Shown: positions 8,688 through 18,908, numbered from the stretch's first letter. The stretch: DNA of 64,000 bases from Bradyrhizobium nanningense (GCF_004114535.1 NZ_LBJC01000081.1:62001-126000); one strand, 5' to 3'. Notes: generated by a model from the letters alone, not told the origin. Numbers and translations: made by a program.

Positions 8688-9521
8688 TTACTTCTTCCGC
8701 TTGTGGCGGCTTAGGAGAATGAATTTGTTGGTCGACTTGTTGGTGCGTGTCTTCTTGCCCTTGGTCGGCTTGCCCCACGGAGTGACCGGGTGACGGCCGC
8801 CCGAGGTACGACCTTCACCACCGCCGTGCGGATGGTCGATCGGGTTCATCGCGACACCGCGGTTGTGCGGGCGACGGCCCATCCAACGCTTGCGACCGGC
8901 CTTACCGATCGAGGTGTTCATGTGATCCGGGTTCGACACCGCGCCGATCGTGCCGCGGCAACGGCCGTGCACCAGGCGCTGCTCGCCCGAGTTCAGGCGG
9001 ATGATCACGTAGTCCTGGTCGCGGCCGACGAGCTGGGCGTAGGTGCCCGCGGAACGGGCGAGCTGGCCGCCCTTCCCGATCTTGACCTCGATGTTGTGGA
9101 TGATCGTGCCGACCGGCATGTTGCCGAGCGGCATGACGTTGCCCGGCTTCACGTCGACGTAGTTGCCGGCGATGATCGTGTCGCCCACGGCCAGGCGCTG
9201 CGGCGCCAGGATGTAGGCCTGCTCGCCGTCCTGATACTTGATCAGCGCGATGAAGCCGGTGCGGTTCGGATCATACTCGAGCCGCTCGACGGTCGCGGGA
9301 ACGTCGATCTTCTCGCGCTTGAAATCGACGGTGCGCAGCGTCTTCTTGTGGCCGCCGCCACGGAAGCGCACGGTGATGCGACCGGTGTTGTTGCGGCCAC
9401 CCGAGGAATGCTTGCCCTCGGTGAGCGCCTTGACCGGCTTGCCCTTGTAGAGGGCCGAACGATCGACCATGACCAGCTGGCGCTGGCCCGGCGTCGTGGG
9501 GTTGAATTTCTTCAGTGCCAT
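8688..9521 (-). CDS. rplB: 50S ribosomal protein L2
   Basis: L2 is required for subunit association and supports the peptidyl-transferase centre. The product has 277 residues. Landmarks are GRNNTGRITVRFRGGGHKK near residues 43-61, GTIGAVSNPDHMNTSIGKAG, and the C-terminal AMNPIDHPHGGGEGRTSGG that carries the conserved His near the active site. It is 12 nt from both rplW and rpsS. Confidence 0.97.
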   Translation of the reverse strand: MALKKFNPTTPGQRQLVMVDRSALYKGKPVKALTEGKHSSGGRNNTGRITVRFRGGGHKKTLRTVDFKREKIDVPATVERLEYDPNRTGFIALIKYQDGEQAYILAPQRLAVGDTIIAGNYVDVKPGNVMPLGNMPVGTIIHNIEVKIGKGGQLARSAGTYAQLVGRDQDYVIIRLNSGEQRLVHGRCRGTIGAVSNPDHMNTSIGKAGRKRWMGRRPHNRGVAMNPIDHPHGGGEGRTSGGRHPVTPWGKPTKGKKTRTNKSTNKFILLSRHKRKK

Positions 9522-9533
9522 CGTCGTACGACC

Positions 9534-9836
9534 TTACAGACCGGTGGTGACGTCGATCCGGTGGCCCTCTTCGAGGGTCACGATCGCGCGCTTGGTGTTC
9601 GACTGCGAGCCGAGATTGCCGCGGAAGACCTTGGTCTTGCCCTTGCGGACCAGCGTGTTGACGCTCTTGACCTTGACGTCGAACAGCTTCTCGATCGCTT
9701 CCTTGATCTGCGGCTTGGTCGCCTTCGCGGCCACCTTGAACAGCACCTTGTTGTGCTCGGATGCGATCGTTGCCTTTTCGGTCACGACCGGCGCCACGAT
9801 CACGTCGTAGTGGCGAGCCTCGATGTTCTTCGTCAT
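9534..9836 (-). CDS. rplW: 50S ribosomal protein L23
   Basis: L23 lies at the exit tunnel and is the main attachment site for trigger factor and SRP. The 100-residue product has the VAPVVTEKATIASEHNKVLF N-terminal strand-helix and VNTLVRKGKTKVFRGNLGSQ. Its ATG overlaps the rplD stop by four bases (ATGA), so the two are translationally coupled. Confidence 0.97.
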   Translation of the reverse strand: MTKNIEARHYDVIVAPVVTEKATIASEHNKVLFKVAAKATKPQIKEAIEKLFDVKVKSVNTLVRKGKTKVFRGNLGSQSNTKRAIVTLEEGHRIDVTTGL

Positions 9837-10453
9837 TTGAAGCGCGCCTCCAGCGCATCGATGGCGGCCTTGGTCAGAACCAGCTTCTGACGGCGCAGGA
9901 TGTCATAGACGTTGATGCCCTGGATCGGCAGCACGTCCATGTTCGGGATGTTGCGGGCCGCAGCGGCAAAACCGTTGTTGAGCTCGGCACCGTCGATGAT
10001 CAGCGCGTTGGTCAGGCCCAGACCCGAGAAATGACCGAGCAACGCCTTGGTCTTGGCGGCTTCCAGCGCGGCCTTGTCGATCACGACGAGATCGCCGTCC
10101 TTGGCCTTGGCCGAGAGCGCATGCTTCAGGGCGAGCGCGCGGACCTTCTTCGGCAGGTCGGTGGCGTGCGAGCGCACCACCGGACCGAAGGCACGACCGC
10201 CGCCGCGGAACTGCGGCACGCGGGCCGAGCCGTGACGAGCACCGCCGGTGCCCTTCTGCTTGTACATCTTCTTGCCGGTGCGCCAGATCTCCGCGCGGCC
10301 CTTGGCCTTGTGCGTACCGGCCTGGCGCTTGTTGAGCTGCCACTGCACACAACGTGCAATGATGTCCTGGCGCGGCTCGAGGCCGAAAATGGTGTCGGAG
10401 AGCTGGACCGAGCCGGCTTCCTTACCTTCGAGGGTGGTGACCTTCAATTCCAT
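9833..10453 (-). CDS. rplD: 50S ribosomal protein L4
   Basis: L4 lines the exit tunnel and in E. coli also represses the S10 operon. The product has 206 residues, starting MELKVTTLEGKEAGSVQLSD. The extended tunnel loop KKMYKQKGTGGARHGSARVP is present at about residues 63-82. An upstream ATG at 10594 would overlap rplC extensively and is rejected. One base separates it from the rplC stop (TGAGATG). Confidence 0.97.
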   Translation of the reverse strand: MELKVTTLEGKEAGSVQLSDTIFGLEPRQDIIARCVQWQLNKRQAGTHKAKGRAEIWRTGKKMYKQKGTGGARHGSARVPQFRGGGRAFGPVVRSHATDLPKKVRALALKHALSAKAKDGDLVVIDKAALEAAKTKALLGHFSGLGLTNALIIDGAELNNGFAAAARNIPNMDVLPIQGINVYDILRRQKLVLTKAAIDALEARFK

Positions 10454-10454
10454 C

Positions 10455-11168
10455 TCACGCCTCCTGCGCAGCCGGAGCGGCTTCCGCGTCGCCAGCAACC
10501 TTGAACTTGCCGGGCTTCGGAGCATCCTTCGGCAGCGGCTTCTTGACGGCGTCGCGCACGCGGATCCAGCCGCCCTTGGAGCCGGGAACGGCACCTTCGA
10601 CGAGGATCAGGCCGCGCTCGACATCGGTCTGGACGACGCGAAGGTTGAGCGTGGTGATGCGGTCGACACCCATGTGGCCGGGCATCTTCTTGTTCTTCCA
10701 GGTCTTGCCGGGGTCCTGACGGCCGCCGGTCGAACCGATCGAACGGTGCGAGACCGAGACCCCGTGGGTGGCGCGCAGACCGCCGAAGTTCCAGCGCTTC
10801 ATGCCGCCGGCGAACCCCTTACCGACCGAGGTGCCGGTGACGTCGACGAACTGACCGACGACGAAGTGATCCGCAAGGATCTCGGCGCCGACGGGGATCA
10901 TCGCGTCCTGCGAGACGCGAAATTCCTCGACCCGGCGCTTCGGCTCGACCTTGGCGACCGCGAACTGGCCGCGTTCCGCCTTGGGCATGTAAACGGTCTT
11001 GCGGCTGCCAGAACCGAGCTGGAGCGCGACGTAACCGTTCTTCTCTTCGGTGCGGTGGCCTACGACCTGGCAATTGCCGAGCTTCAGCACGGTCACGGGG
11101 ATATGTTCGCCGGTCTCCGTAAAGACCCGCGTCATCCCGACCTTTTGTGCGATCACTCCGGAGCGCAT
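10455..11168 (-). CDS. rplC: 50S ribosomal protein L3
   Basis: L3 is one of two assembly-initiator proteins of the 50S subunit, and its loop reaches the peptidyl-transferase centre. The 237-residue product begins MRSGVIAQKVGMTRVFTETG. It contains RRSIGS-type loop elements (HGVSVSHRSIGSTGGRQDPG) followed by KNKKMPGHMGVDRITTLNLR, which includes the Gln target of PrmB methylation (GGRQDPG). The C-terminal tail is Ala/Glu-rich. A 99-nt spacer with a palindrome separates it from rpsJ. Confidence 0.97.
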   Translation of the reverse strand: MRSGVIAQKVGMTRVFTETGEHIPVTVLKLGNCQVVGHRTEEKNGYVALQLGSGSRKTVYMPKAERGQFAVAKVEPKRRVEEFRVSQDAMIPVGAEILADHFVVGQFVDVTGTSVGKGFAGGMKRWNFGGLRATHGVSVSHRSIGSTGGRQDPGKTWKNKKMPGHMGVDRITTLNLRVVQTDVERGLILVEGAVPGSKGGWIRVRDAVKKPLPKDAPKPGKFKVAGDAEAAPAAQEA

Positions 11169-11220
11169 CGGCTTGCTTCCTGTTCTTTCTGTCCTTGCGG
11201 ACTAGCTAATCTTCGTAAGT

Positions 11221-11269
11221 GAGCATGACCCGATCCGAAAACCGGTGCCCACTTTTCGGGGGCATGCTC
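11221..11269. repeat. 49-nt imperfect palindromic element touching the rpsJ stop
   Basis: The element begins gagcatgacccgatccgaaa and ends with its complement-like half ...cttttcgggggcatgctc, so the outer arms (gagcatg / catgctc) and inner ccgaaaa / tttcggg pair across an accggtgccc centre. The style is that of palindromes scattered in spacers of Bradyrhizobium-type genomes. It overlaps the last bases of rpsJ and lies in the 99-nt gap before rplC, so it forms a hairpin in the superoperon transcript. Confidence 0.75.
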
Positions 11270-11576
11270 AGAGCTTGATCTCGACGTCGACACCGGCGGC
11301 CAAGTCGAGCTTCATCAAAGCATCGACGGTCTGCGGGGTCGGATCGACGATGTCGAGCAGTCGCTTGTGAGTGCGCATCTCGAACTGCTCGCGGCTCTTC
11401 TTGTCGACATGGGGCGAACGGTTGACGGTGAACTTCTCGATGCGGGTGGGCAGCGGAATGGGTCCGCGGACCTGCGCGCCGGTGCGCTTCGCCGTGTTCA
11501 CGATCTCGCGGGTCGACGTATCGAGGATACGATGGTCGAACGCCTTGAGACGGATACGAATGTTTTGGCCGTTCAT
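11268..11576 (-). CDS. rpsJ: 30S ribosomal protein S10
   Basis: S10 acts in the 30S head and, as NusE, in antitermination with NusB. The 102-residue product begins [19 protein letters not shown]. It has the conserved loop [20 protein letters not shown] at about residues 41-60 and [20 protein letters not shown]. It is flanked on both sides by palindromic repeats (11221-11269 and 11593-11656), which set it apart from tuf and rplC. Confidence 0.97.
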
Positions 11577-11592
11577 TGCCGTGCTTTCTCTA

Positions 11593-11656
11593 GTGAGTGG
11601 CGAGTAGCGAGTAGCGAATAGAGATCCCTATTCGCCACTCACCATTCCCTATTCGC
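11593..11656. repeat. palindromic repeat in the tuf-rpsJ spacer
   Basis: Arms gtgagtggcga (11593-11603) and tcgccactcac (11632-11642) are exact complements. Between and after them the unit gcgaatag/ctattcgc recurs (11614-11621, 11628-11635, 11649-11656), and gagtagc is tandemly repeated. It nearly fills the 83-nt gap between tuf and rpsJ and would fold into alternative hairpins in the mRNA. Confidence 0.75.
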
Positions 11657-11659
11657 TTG

Positions 11660-12850
<1,191 letters not shown>

Positions 12851-12890
12851 TTGACTCTCCGTTCAATCGTCAGCTTTAGACCGACGACAA

Positions 12891-14963
12891 TCAGGCAAAC
12901 TTCTTCTGGACTTCTGCCGACACGTTGGCCGGCGCTTCTGCGTAGTGGTCGAACTGCATGGTGAAGGTCGCGCGACCCTGGCTCATCGAGCGCAGGTTAT
13001 TCACGTAACCGAACATGTTCATGAGCGGCACCATCGCGTTGATGACGTTGGCGTTGCCGCGCATGTCCTGACCCTGGATCTGACCGCGCCGGGAATTCAG
13101 GTCGCCGATGACCGAGCCGGTGTAGTCTTCCGGGGTCACGACTTCGACCTTCATGATCGGCTCGAGCAGGACGGACTTGCCCTTCTGCAAGGCTTCGCGG
13201 AATGCCGCGCGCGATGCGATTTCGAAGGCGAGCGCCGACGAGTCGACGTCGTGATACTTGCCGTCGACGAGTTGAACCTTGACGTCGACCACGGGGAAGC
13301 CCGCGACCACGCCAGAGCTCATCACGCTGTTGAGGCCCTTCTCGACGCCGGGGATGTATTCCTTCGGAACCGCACCGCCGACGATCTTGGACTCGAACTC
13401 GTAACCCTTGCCGGGCTCATTCGGCTCGACCACGATCGACACTTCCGCGAACTGACCGGTACCGCCGGTCTGCTTCTTGTGGGTGTACTTGACCTCGGCC
13501 TTCTTGGTGACGCGCTCACGGAACGCAACCTGCGGGGCGCCGATGTTGGCGTCGACCTTGTAGGTACGCTTGAGAATGTCGACCTTGATGTCGAGATGGA
13601 GTTCGCCCATGCCCTTGAGGATGGTCTGGCCGGACTCCTGGTCGGTCGACACGCGGAAGGACGGATCCTCCGCGGCGAGCTTGGCCAGCGCCACACCCAG
13701 CTTCTCCTGGTCGGCCTTGGACTTCGGCTCGATCGCGATCTCGATGACCGGCTCGGGGAATTCCATCTTCTCCAGGATCACCTGCTTGTCGGGATCGCAC
13801 AGCGTGTCACCGGTGCGCGCTTCCTTCAGGCCCGCCAGCGCGACGATGTCGCCGGCATAGGCTTCCTTGATGTCCTCGCGGTTGTTCGCATGCATCAACA
13901 GCATGCGCCCGATGCGCTCCTTCTTCTCGCGCGTCGAGTTCACGACGCCGGTGCCGCTCTGCAGGACGCCGGAATAGATGCGGCAGAAGGTGATGGTGCC
14001 GACGAACGGGTCGTCCATGATCTTGAACGCGAGCAGCGCCAGCGGCTCCTTGTCGTCCGCCTTGCGCACGACCTCGTTACCGCGGTCGTCGGTGCCCTTG
14101 ATCGCGGGCACGTCGATCGGCGACGGCAGATAGTCGACGACGGCGTCGAGCAGCGGCTGCACGCCCTTGTTCTTGAAGGCCGAGCCGCACAGCACCGGAT
14201 AGAACGCGCCGGTCAGCACCGCCTTGCGGATCAGCCGCTTCAGCGTCGCCTCGTCCGGCTCCTTGCCGTCGAGATAGGCGGCCATGGCGTCGTCGTCGAG
14301 CTCGACGGCGGCTTCCACCATCTTCTCGCGATATTCCTTGGCCTGCTCGACGAGATCCTCGGGAATGTCGACATAATCGAACTTCGCGCCGAGCGATTCA
14401 TCGTTCCAGATGATGCCCTGCATCTTTACGAGGTCGACGAGACCCTTGAAGTTGTTCTCGGCGCCGATCGGAAGCTGGATCGCGATCGGCTTGGCACCGA
14501 GGCGGTCGACGATGTCGGCCAGGCACTTGAAGAAGTCGGCGCCGGTCTTGTCCATCTTGTTGGCGAAGACGATGCGCGGAACCTTGTACTTGTCGCCCTG
14601 GCGCCAGACGGTCTCGGTCTGGGGCTCGACGCCCTGGTTGGAGTCGAGCACGCAAACCGCGCCGTCGAGCACGCGCAAGCTGCGCTCGACCTCGATGGTG
14701 AAGTCGACGTGGCCGGGAGTATCGATGATGTTCAGGCGCTTGCCGGCCCAGAAGGCGGTGGTCGCAGCCGAGGTGATCGTGATGCCACGCTCCTGCTCCT
14801 GCTCCATCCAGTCCATCGTCGCAGCACCTTCGTGCACTTCGCCGATCTTGTGGCTCTTGCCGGTGTAATAGAGGATGCGCTCGGTCGTCGTGGTCTTGCC
14901 GGCGTCGATATGCGCCATGATACCGAAGTTACGGTAGTCCTCGATGGCATGTTGGCGGGGCAT
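12891..14963 (-). CDS. fusA: translation elongation factor EF-G
   Basis: EF-G is the GTPase that drives translocation and, with RRF, ribosome recycling. The product has 690 residues. G1 is AHIDAGKTTTTE (17-28), followed by ERGITITSAATT (switch II precursor), DTPGHVDF and NKMDKTGADF. Domain II-V landmarks include GMGELHLDIKVDILKR, RERVTKKAEVKYTHKKQTGG and the C-terminal RSMSQGRATFTMQFDHYAEA. It lies 33 nt after rpsG and 40 nt before tuf. Confidence 0.98.
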   Translation of the reverse strand: MPRQHAIEDYRNFGIMAHIDAGKTTTTERILYYTGKSHKIGEVHEGAATMDWMEQEQERGITITSAATTAFWAGKRLNIIDTPGHVDFTIEVERSLRVLDGAVCVLDSNQGVEPQTETVWRQGDKYKVPRIVFANKMDKTGADFFKCLADIVDRLGAKPIAIQLPIGAENNFKGLVDLVKMQGIIWNDESLGAKFDYVDIPEDLVEQAKEYREKMVEAAVELDDDAMAAYLDGKEPDEATLKRLIRKAVLTGAFYPVLCGSAFKNKGVQPLLDAVVDYLPSPIDVPAIKGTDDRGNEVVRKADDKEPLALLAFKIMDDPFVGTITFCRIYSGVLQSGTGVVNSTREKKERIGRMLLMHANNREDIKEAYAGDIVALAGLKEARTGDTLCDPDKQVILEKMEFPEPVIEIAIEPKSKADQEKLGVALAKLAAEDPSFRVSTDQESGQTILKGMGELHLDIKVDILKRTYKVDANIGAPQVAFRERVTKKAEVKYTHKKQTGGTGQFAEVSIVVEPNEPGKGYEFESKIVGGAVPKEYIPGVEKGLNSVMSSGVVAGFPVVDVKVQLVDGKYHDVDSSALAFEIASRAAFREALQKGKSVLLEPIMKVEVVTPEDYTGSVIGDLNSRRGQIQGQDMRGNANVINAMVPLMNMFGYVNNLRSMSQGRATFTMQFDHYAEAPANVSAEVQKKFA

Positions 14964-14996
14964 GGGTCGTTCCTTGCAAGTCCGAGTGTGTCGCCG

Positions 14997-15467
14997 TTAC
15001 CAGCGATAATGCGAGAAGGCGCGGTTGGCTTCCGCCATCCGGTGCACGTCTTCACGCTTCTTGACGGCGTTCCCGCGGTTGTTCGATGCGTCCAGCAGCT
15101 CGGCCGAAAGCCGCTCGGTCATGGTCTTCTCGTTGCGCTCGCGCGCAGCCGAGATCAGCCAGCGGATGCCGAGCGCCTGCCGGCGGGTCGAGCGAACCTC
15201 GACCGGAACCTGGTAGGTCGCGCCGCCGACGCGGCGAGAGCGAACCTCGATCGTCGGCATGACGTTCTCGAGCGCCTGCTCGAACACGCCGAGCGGGTTC
15301 TGTTTGGTCTTGGATTCGATGATGCCGAACGCACCGTAAACGATGCCTTCCGCGACCGACTTCTTGCCGGCGTACATCACCGAGTTCATGAACTTCGTGA
15401 CGATGATGTTCCCGAACTTCGGATCGGGAAGGACTTCGCGCTTTTCCGCTGAGTGGCGACGAGACAT
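14997..15467 (-). CDS. rpsG: 30S ribosomal protein S7
   Basis: S7 nucleates assembly of the 30S head and contacts E-site tRNA; in E. coli it represses the str operon. The product has 156 residues, the length of the K-12-independent short form. It contains KREVLPDPKFGNIIVTKFMN, VRSRRVGGATYQVPVEVRST and the C-terminal HRMAEANRAFSHYRW. It is 15 nt after rpsL and 33 nt before fusA. Confidence 0.97.
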   Translation of the reverse strand: MSRRHSAEKREVLPDPKFGNIIVTKFMNSVMYAGKKSVAEGIVYGAFGIIESKTKQNPLGVFEQALENVMPTIEVRSRRVGGATYQVPVEVRSTRRQALGIRWLISAARERNEKTMTERLSAELLDASNNRGNAVKKREDVHRMAEANRAFSHYRW

Positions 15468-15482
15468 GGACCTGGTTCCCGC

Positions 15483-15854
15483 TTACTTCGGACGCTTCGC
15501 GCCGTACTTCGAACGACGCTGCTTACGGTTCTTGACGCCCTGGGTATCCAGAACGCCGCGGAGGATGTGGTAGCGCACGCCGGGCAAGTCCTTGACGCGG
15601 CCGCCGCGGATCATGACCACCGAGTGCTCCTGGAGGTTATGGCCCTCGCCGGGGATGTAGCCGATCACCTCGAAGCCGTTGGTCAGGCGCACCTTGGCGA
15701 CCTTACGAAGCGCCGAGTTCGGCTTCTTCGGGGTCGTGGTGTAGACGCGGGTGCAAACACCACGCTTCTGCGGCGACTGCTGCAGCGCCGGCACCTTCTT
15801 GCGCGACTTCTGCACTTCACGCGGTTGAGCGATCAGCTGGTTGATCGTCGGCAT
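15483..15854 (-). CDS. rpsL: 30S ribosomal protein S12
   Basis: S12 monitors codon-anticodon pairing at the decoding centre and is the first gene of the superoperon. The product has 123 residues. TTTPKKPNSALRK places Lys at positions 43-44, and GGRVKDLPGVRYH places Lys at 88. Both positions where streptomycin-resistance substitutions arise therefore carry the sensitive-type lysines. The Asp in VKDLPG that can be methylthiolated is also present. No gene lies directly upstream; the next is the ABC exporter 880 nt away. Confidence 0.97.
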   Translation of the reverse strand: MPTINQLIAQPREVQKSRKKVPALQQSPQKRGVCTRVYTTTPKKPNSALRKVAKVRLTNGFEVIGYIPGEGHNLQEHSVVMIRGGRVKDLPGVRYHILRGVLDTQGVKNRKQRRSKYGAKRPK

Positions 15855-16734
15855 CCTGGCCTTACCCTTTGTTCTGTCGCAGCCCCTATTGGGATCCGCT
15901 GTCTTGCCGCAGCCCGTTGCCGGGACTGCAAATTCTTTCGAGCTGCCTGCCCGACGAGGTCACCTTCCGCGGAACTAACCGCACAAAGCGAAATCGCGCC
16001 AACCACCCCATCAACGGGCGGAAAGCGCTTCGACGCCACAGAGGACCGCAGTATTGAGGCCGGTCAGCATAAAGCCGTGGCCCGCGCACTGAGGTCATGC
16101 ATCCGAATTCGATCTCAAGAGAACGTGCTCAAGAGAACTAGAATCGCACTGGCATTGCCTAGCTATGATCGACAGCGTTTGAGCGGCATTCGTCGAGGTT
16201 GGTGCCCGCCTTAAGCGACCCTTCTGGATCAAGTCCATGGGGTCTAACGGGTGGCCCGTTCCGACGCTGGCGATGCTCACCGCCTGTCGTTAAGTGAGGC
16301 GCTTTCTATAAGTGAGAGTCGCTCAAGTCAAGGCGAAACGACAGTCAGGAAGCGCTTCAGGAGCCTCTCAAAATCGCTGTTTGCCGCCCTCACCGTGCCC
16401 CCCGACACGAGACCGCAGACTTCACTTCGCCAGCCTCGCTGTAATTTGTATCCGGGTAAAAAGTACTTTTATGTCCCGCCGGACGGTGTTTTTGACCTGT
16501 AAGCGCAAATCTGTCCGCTTCAGCAGCACCCGGCGGCGGGGGACTTCACCAGGATCGACGGACGATTGTCCGGCGCGACCGACGCCAGCGATATCGGCTC
16601 GCGGCGTTTTCGATGGTCCTGACCAATCCGCATGAGAGCCATCCGACGTGTTTTTCGAATCGAAATGCTCATCGTCACGTCGGGAATCAAGCCAGCGCCG
16701 ATGACCGGAATCACGGAATCGGTGCTGAGCCCGA
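15855..16734. other. 880-nt spacer upstream of rpsL
   Basis: Reading frames here are short, lack family features and mostly lie antisense to each other. It holds the presumed str promoter and leader (see 16303-16331), and a 12-bp perfect palindrome aaaagtactttt at 16459-16470 just before a 54-codon plus-strand frame (16471-16635, MSRRTVFLTCKRKSVRF...) that I cannot assign. The left 450 nt would be the rpsL 5' leader if the promoter call is right. Confidence 0.5.
16303..16331 (-). promoter_or_regulatory. possible sigma-70 promoter for the str-S10-spc superoperon
   Basis: Reading leftward: TTGACT (16331-16326), 17-nt spacer, TAGAAA (16308-16303); a TATAGA overlaps the latter at a 15-nt spacing. 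It would give a leader of about 450 nt before rpsL, long but compatible with leader-mediated control. I found no better box pair nearer to rpsL, so this is tentative. Confidence 0.35.
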
Positions 16735-18774
16735 TCACTCCTTCTCGTCGTCCTCATCCTCCTCGAGGTCGTCTTCGTCGTCATCGTCTGTGCTATCGTC
16801 GGCGAGGGCAGCCGCGCCATGCGGCTGGTGGATCTGGTCGTTCCACAGCTTGCGATAGGTGCCGTTCCTGGCGAGCAGCTGGGCATGAGAGCCGCGCTCG
16901 ATCGCCCTGCCCCCGGAAATCACGATGATCTCGTCCATCTCGACCACCGACGTCAGACGGTGGGTCGACCAGATCATGGTGCGGCCCTTGGCGACCTTGA
17001 GCAGCGTGCGGTTGATCGCCGCTTCCGTGGTCTGGTCCAGCGCTGAAGTGGCTTCGTCCAGCAGCAGCACCGAGGGGTTGCGGATGATCGCGCGCGCGAT
17101 CGCGATGCGCTGGCGCTGGCCGCCAGACAGGGTGTCGCCGCGCTCGCCGACCGGCGTGTCGTATCGCTGCGGCAGACCCATGATGTAGCGGTGGATCTCG
17201 GCCTTCTTGGCGGCGTCCTCCACCTCCTCGTCGGTCGCGCCCTCCTTGCCGAGCCGGATGTTCTCCCGGATCGACATGTTGAACAGCATGTTCTCCTGGA
17301 ACACCACCGCCATGCTCCGGCGCAGCGAATCCAGCGTCACCTTGCGGACGTCGACACCGTCGATGGTGACGCGCCCCTCGTCGGGCACGTAGAGCCGCAG
17401 GATCAGGTTGAGCAACGTGCTCTTGCCAGAGCCGCTCGGGCCGACGATCGCGATGCGCTTGCCTGCGTTGAGCTTGAGACTGAGATTGTCCAGCACCGGC
17501 GTCTGACTGCCCTCGTACTGGAAGGTGACGTGGTCGAAGGTGATGTCGTTGGTGATGCGCGGCAAATCGGGCGCACCGGGACGATCGGCACTACGGGCCG
17601 GCTCGTCCAGCAGCTCCTGGATATGGCGGACCGCGGCGGCCGAGGAGATCGACACCGGGATGAAATGCATCACATGGGCGATGTTGTAGGAGACCTCCCA
17701 GAATGCGCTCTCGAAGGTGACGAAGGTGCCGATGGTGATCTGCCCCTTGGTCGCGAGATACGCGCCGATCGCGAGCACCACGAGGTGCAGCAATAGCACC
17801 GAGATGGTGACCGTGCGCTCCACCATGGTCGACAGGAACCCGGCCGAGGCGATCTTGTTGCGCGTCTCGTCGTTGCGGAAGGCGAAGAAGCCGAACATCT
17901 TGCGCTGCAGGCTGAATGCCTTGATCACGGCCTGCGCCGCCACGTTCTCCTGCACCATGCCGAGCAGCGCGCTCTCGTTGAGCTTCTGCTCGTAATTGGC
18001 CTGCACCGCCTTCGGGGTGAGAATGCGCGGGCCGATCAGCGTGATCGGGAACACGAGCAGCGCGACGACCGCGAGCTGCCAGTTCAAAAAGAACATCAGG
18101 ATGATGCCGGCGATCAATTCCAGGAACGGCAGCGCCGCGCTGTTGGCGAAGGTCTTGACCGAGCCTTCGAACGCCGAGAGGTCGACCGAGAAGCGCGACA
18201 AGATCTCGCCGCGCTTGGTGCGGCCGAAATAGGCCGTCGGCAGGTCCTGGACGTGCTCGAACAGGCGCTTGCGGACGTCCGAGATGATGCAGGCCGCCAG
18301 CCGCGCATCCCAGCGCTCATACCAGACTGCGACAATCGAGGTGAAGATGCCGGCGACGGCGAGCACGCCGAGGATCTTGTACAGCGCCTGGAAGTCCTCC
18401 TCGCCGAGCGCGTCGTCGATCAGGAACTTGAGGCTGAGCGGCATGATGACGTTGAACAGCGTCTCGACGCAGACGCCAAACGCCACGAATGACAGCATTC
18501 GCTTGTAGTTCGTCAGATAGGGTTTGACGAACCCGAGGATGGTCGCGAGCGCGCCGGCGGCTTCGCGGGCGGTAAAGACGACGAGATCCTCGTCCTCATC
18601 GTCGTCCTCGAGTTCCAGCCCGTCATCCGCCTCGTCTTCGTCATCCTCCTCGTCGTCGAGGTCCGGCTTGGCAGAAGCGGCGAGCTTGTCGTCGAGCTCG
18701 GCCGCCTCTTCTGCGGCGAGCTTCTGTTTGTCGGGCGAGAGAGGCTTGTCGGGCGAAAGAGGCTTGGATGCCAT
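16735..18774 (-). CDS. ABC exporter half-transporter with acidic N and C termini
   Basis: This is a type IV ABC exporter half-molecule: an N-terminal membrane domain with about six helices (residues 80-380) fused to a nucleotide-binding domain. Walker A GPSGSGKST is at about 441-449, Q-loop VVFQENMLFN, signature LSGGQRQR at about 550, Walker B VLLLDEATS at about 571, and H-loop STHR at about 603. It works as a dimer and exports an unknown substrate. The odd parts are an Asp/Glu-rich stretch at residues 38-64 and a C-terminal tail of about 20 nearly pure Asp/Glu residues. It lies 134 nt downstream of the oxidase-methyltransferase fusion gene on the same strand, so the two may share a pathway. 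Lipid or glycan export is also possible. Confidence 0.9.
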   Translation of the reverse strand: MASKPLSPDKPLSPDKQKLAAEEAAELDDKLAASAKPDLDDEEDDEDEADDGLELEDDDEDEDLVVFTAREAAGALATILGFVKPYLTNYKRMLSFVAFGVCVETLFNVIMPLSLKFLIDDALGEEDFQALYKILGVLAVAGIFTSIVAVWYERWDARLAACIISDVRKRLFEHVQDLPTAYFGRTKRGEILSRFSVDLSAFEGSVKTFANSAALPFLELIAGIILMFFLNWQLAVVALLVFPITLIGPRILTPKAVQANYEQKLNESALLGMVQENVAAQAVIKAFSLQRKMFGFFAFRNDETRNKIASAGFLSTMVERTVTISVLLLHLVVLAIGAYLATKGQITIGTFVTFESAFWEVSYNIAHVMHFIPVSISSAAAVRHIQELLDEPARSADRPGAPDLPRITNDITFDHVTFQYEGSQTPVLDNLSLKLNAGKRIAIVGPSGSGKSTLLNLILRLYVPDEGRVTIDGVDVRKVTLDSLRRSMAVVFQENMLFNMSIRENIRLGKEGATDEEVEDAAKKAEIHRYIMGLPQRYDTPVGERGDTLSGGQRQRIAIARAIIRNPSVLLLDEATSALDQTTEAAINRTLLKVAKGRTMIWSTHRLTSVVEMDEIIVISGGRAIERGSHAQLLARNGTYRKLWNDQIHQPHGAAALADDSTDDDDEDDLEEDEDDEKE

Positions 18775-18908
18775 GAAACCAACCGATGCTGACGGCCGGC
18801 ATGACCGCAGAGAAAGCAGGACGTAGCGGAAAGCCGCTATTGCACCGATTCTATGCGATCAGGATGAATTCGGCAAAACAATTGGCGAATTCGACGCGTG
18901 TCCCGCGG

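Noticed and set aside
12945..15452. 835-codon plus-strand frame opposite fusA and rpsG
   Set aside because: Antisense shadow of EF-G and S7; composition is typical of reversed GC-rich codons.
15483..15854. Possible streptomycin-resistance allele of rpsL
   Set aside because: Lys43 and Lys88 are both present, so the sequence is of the sensitive type.
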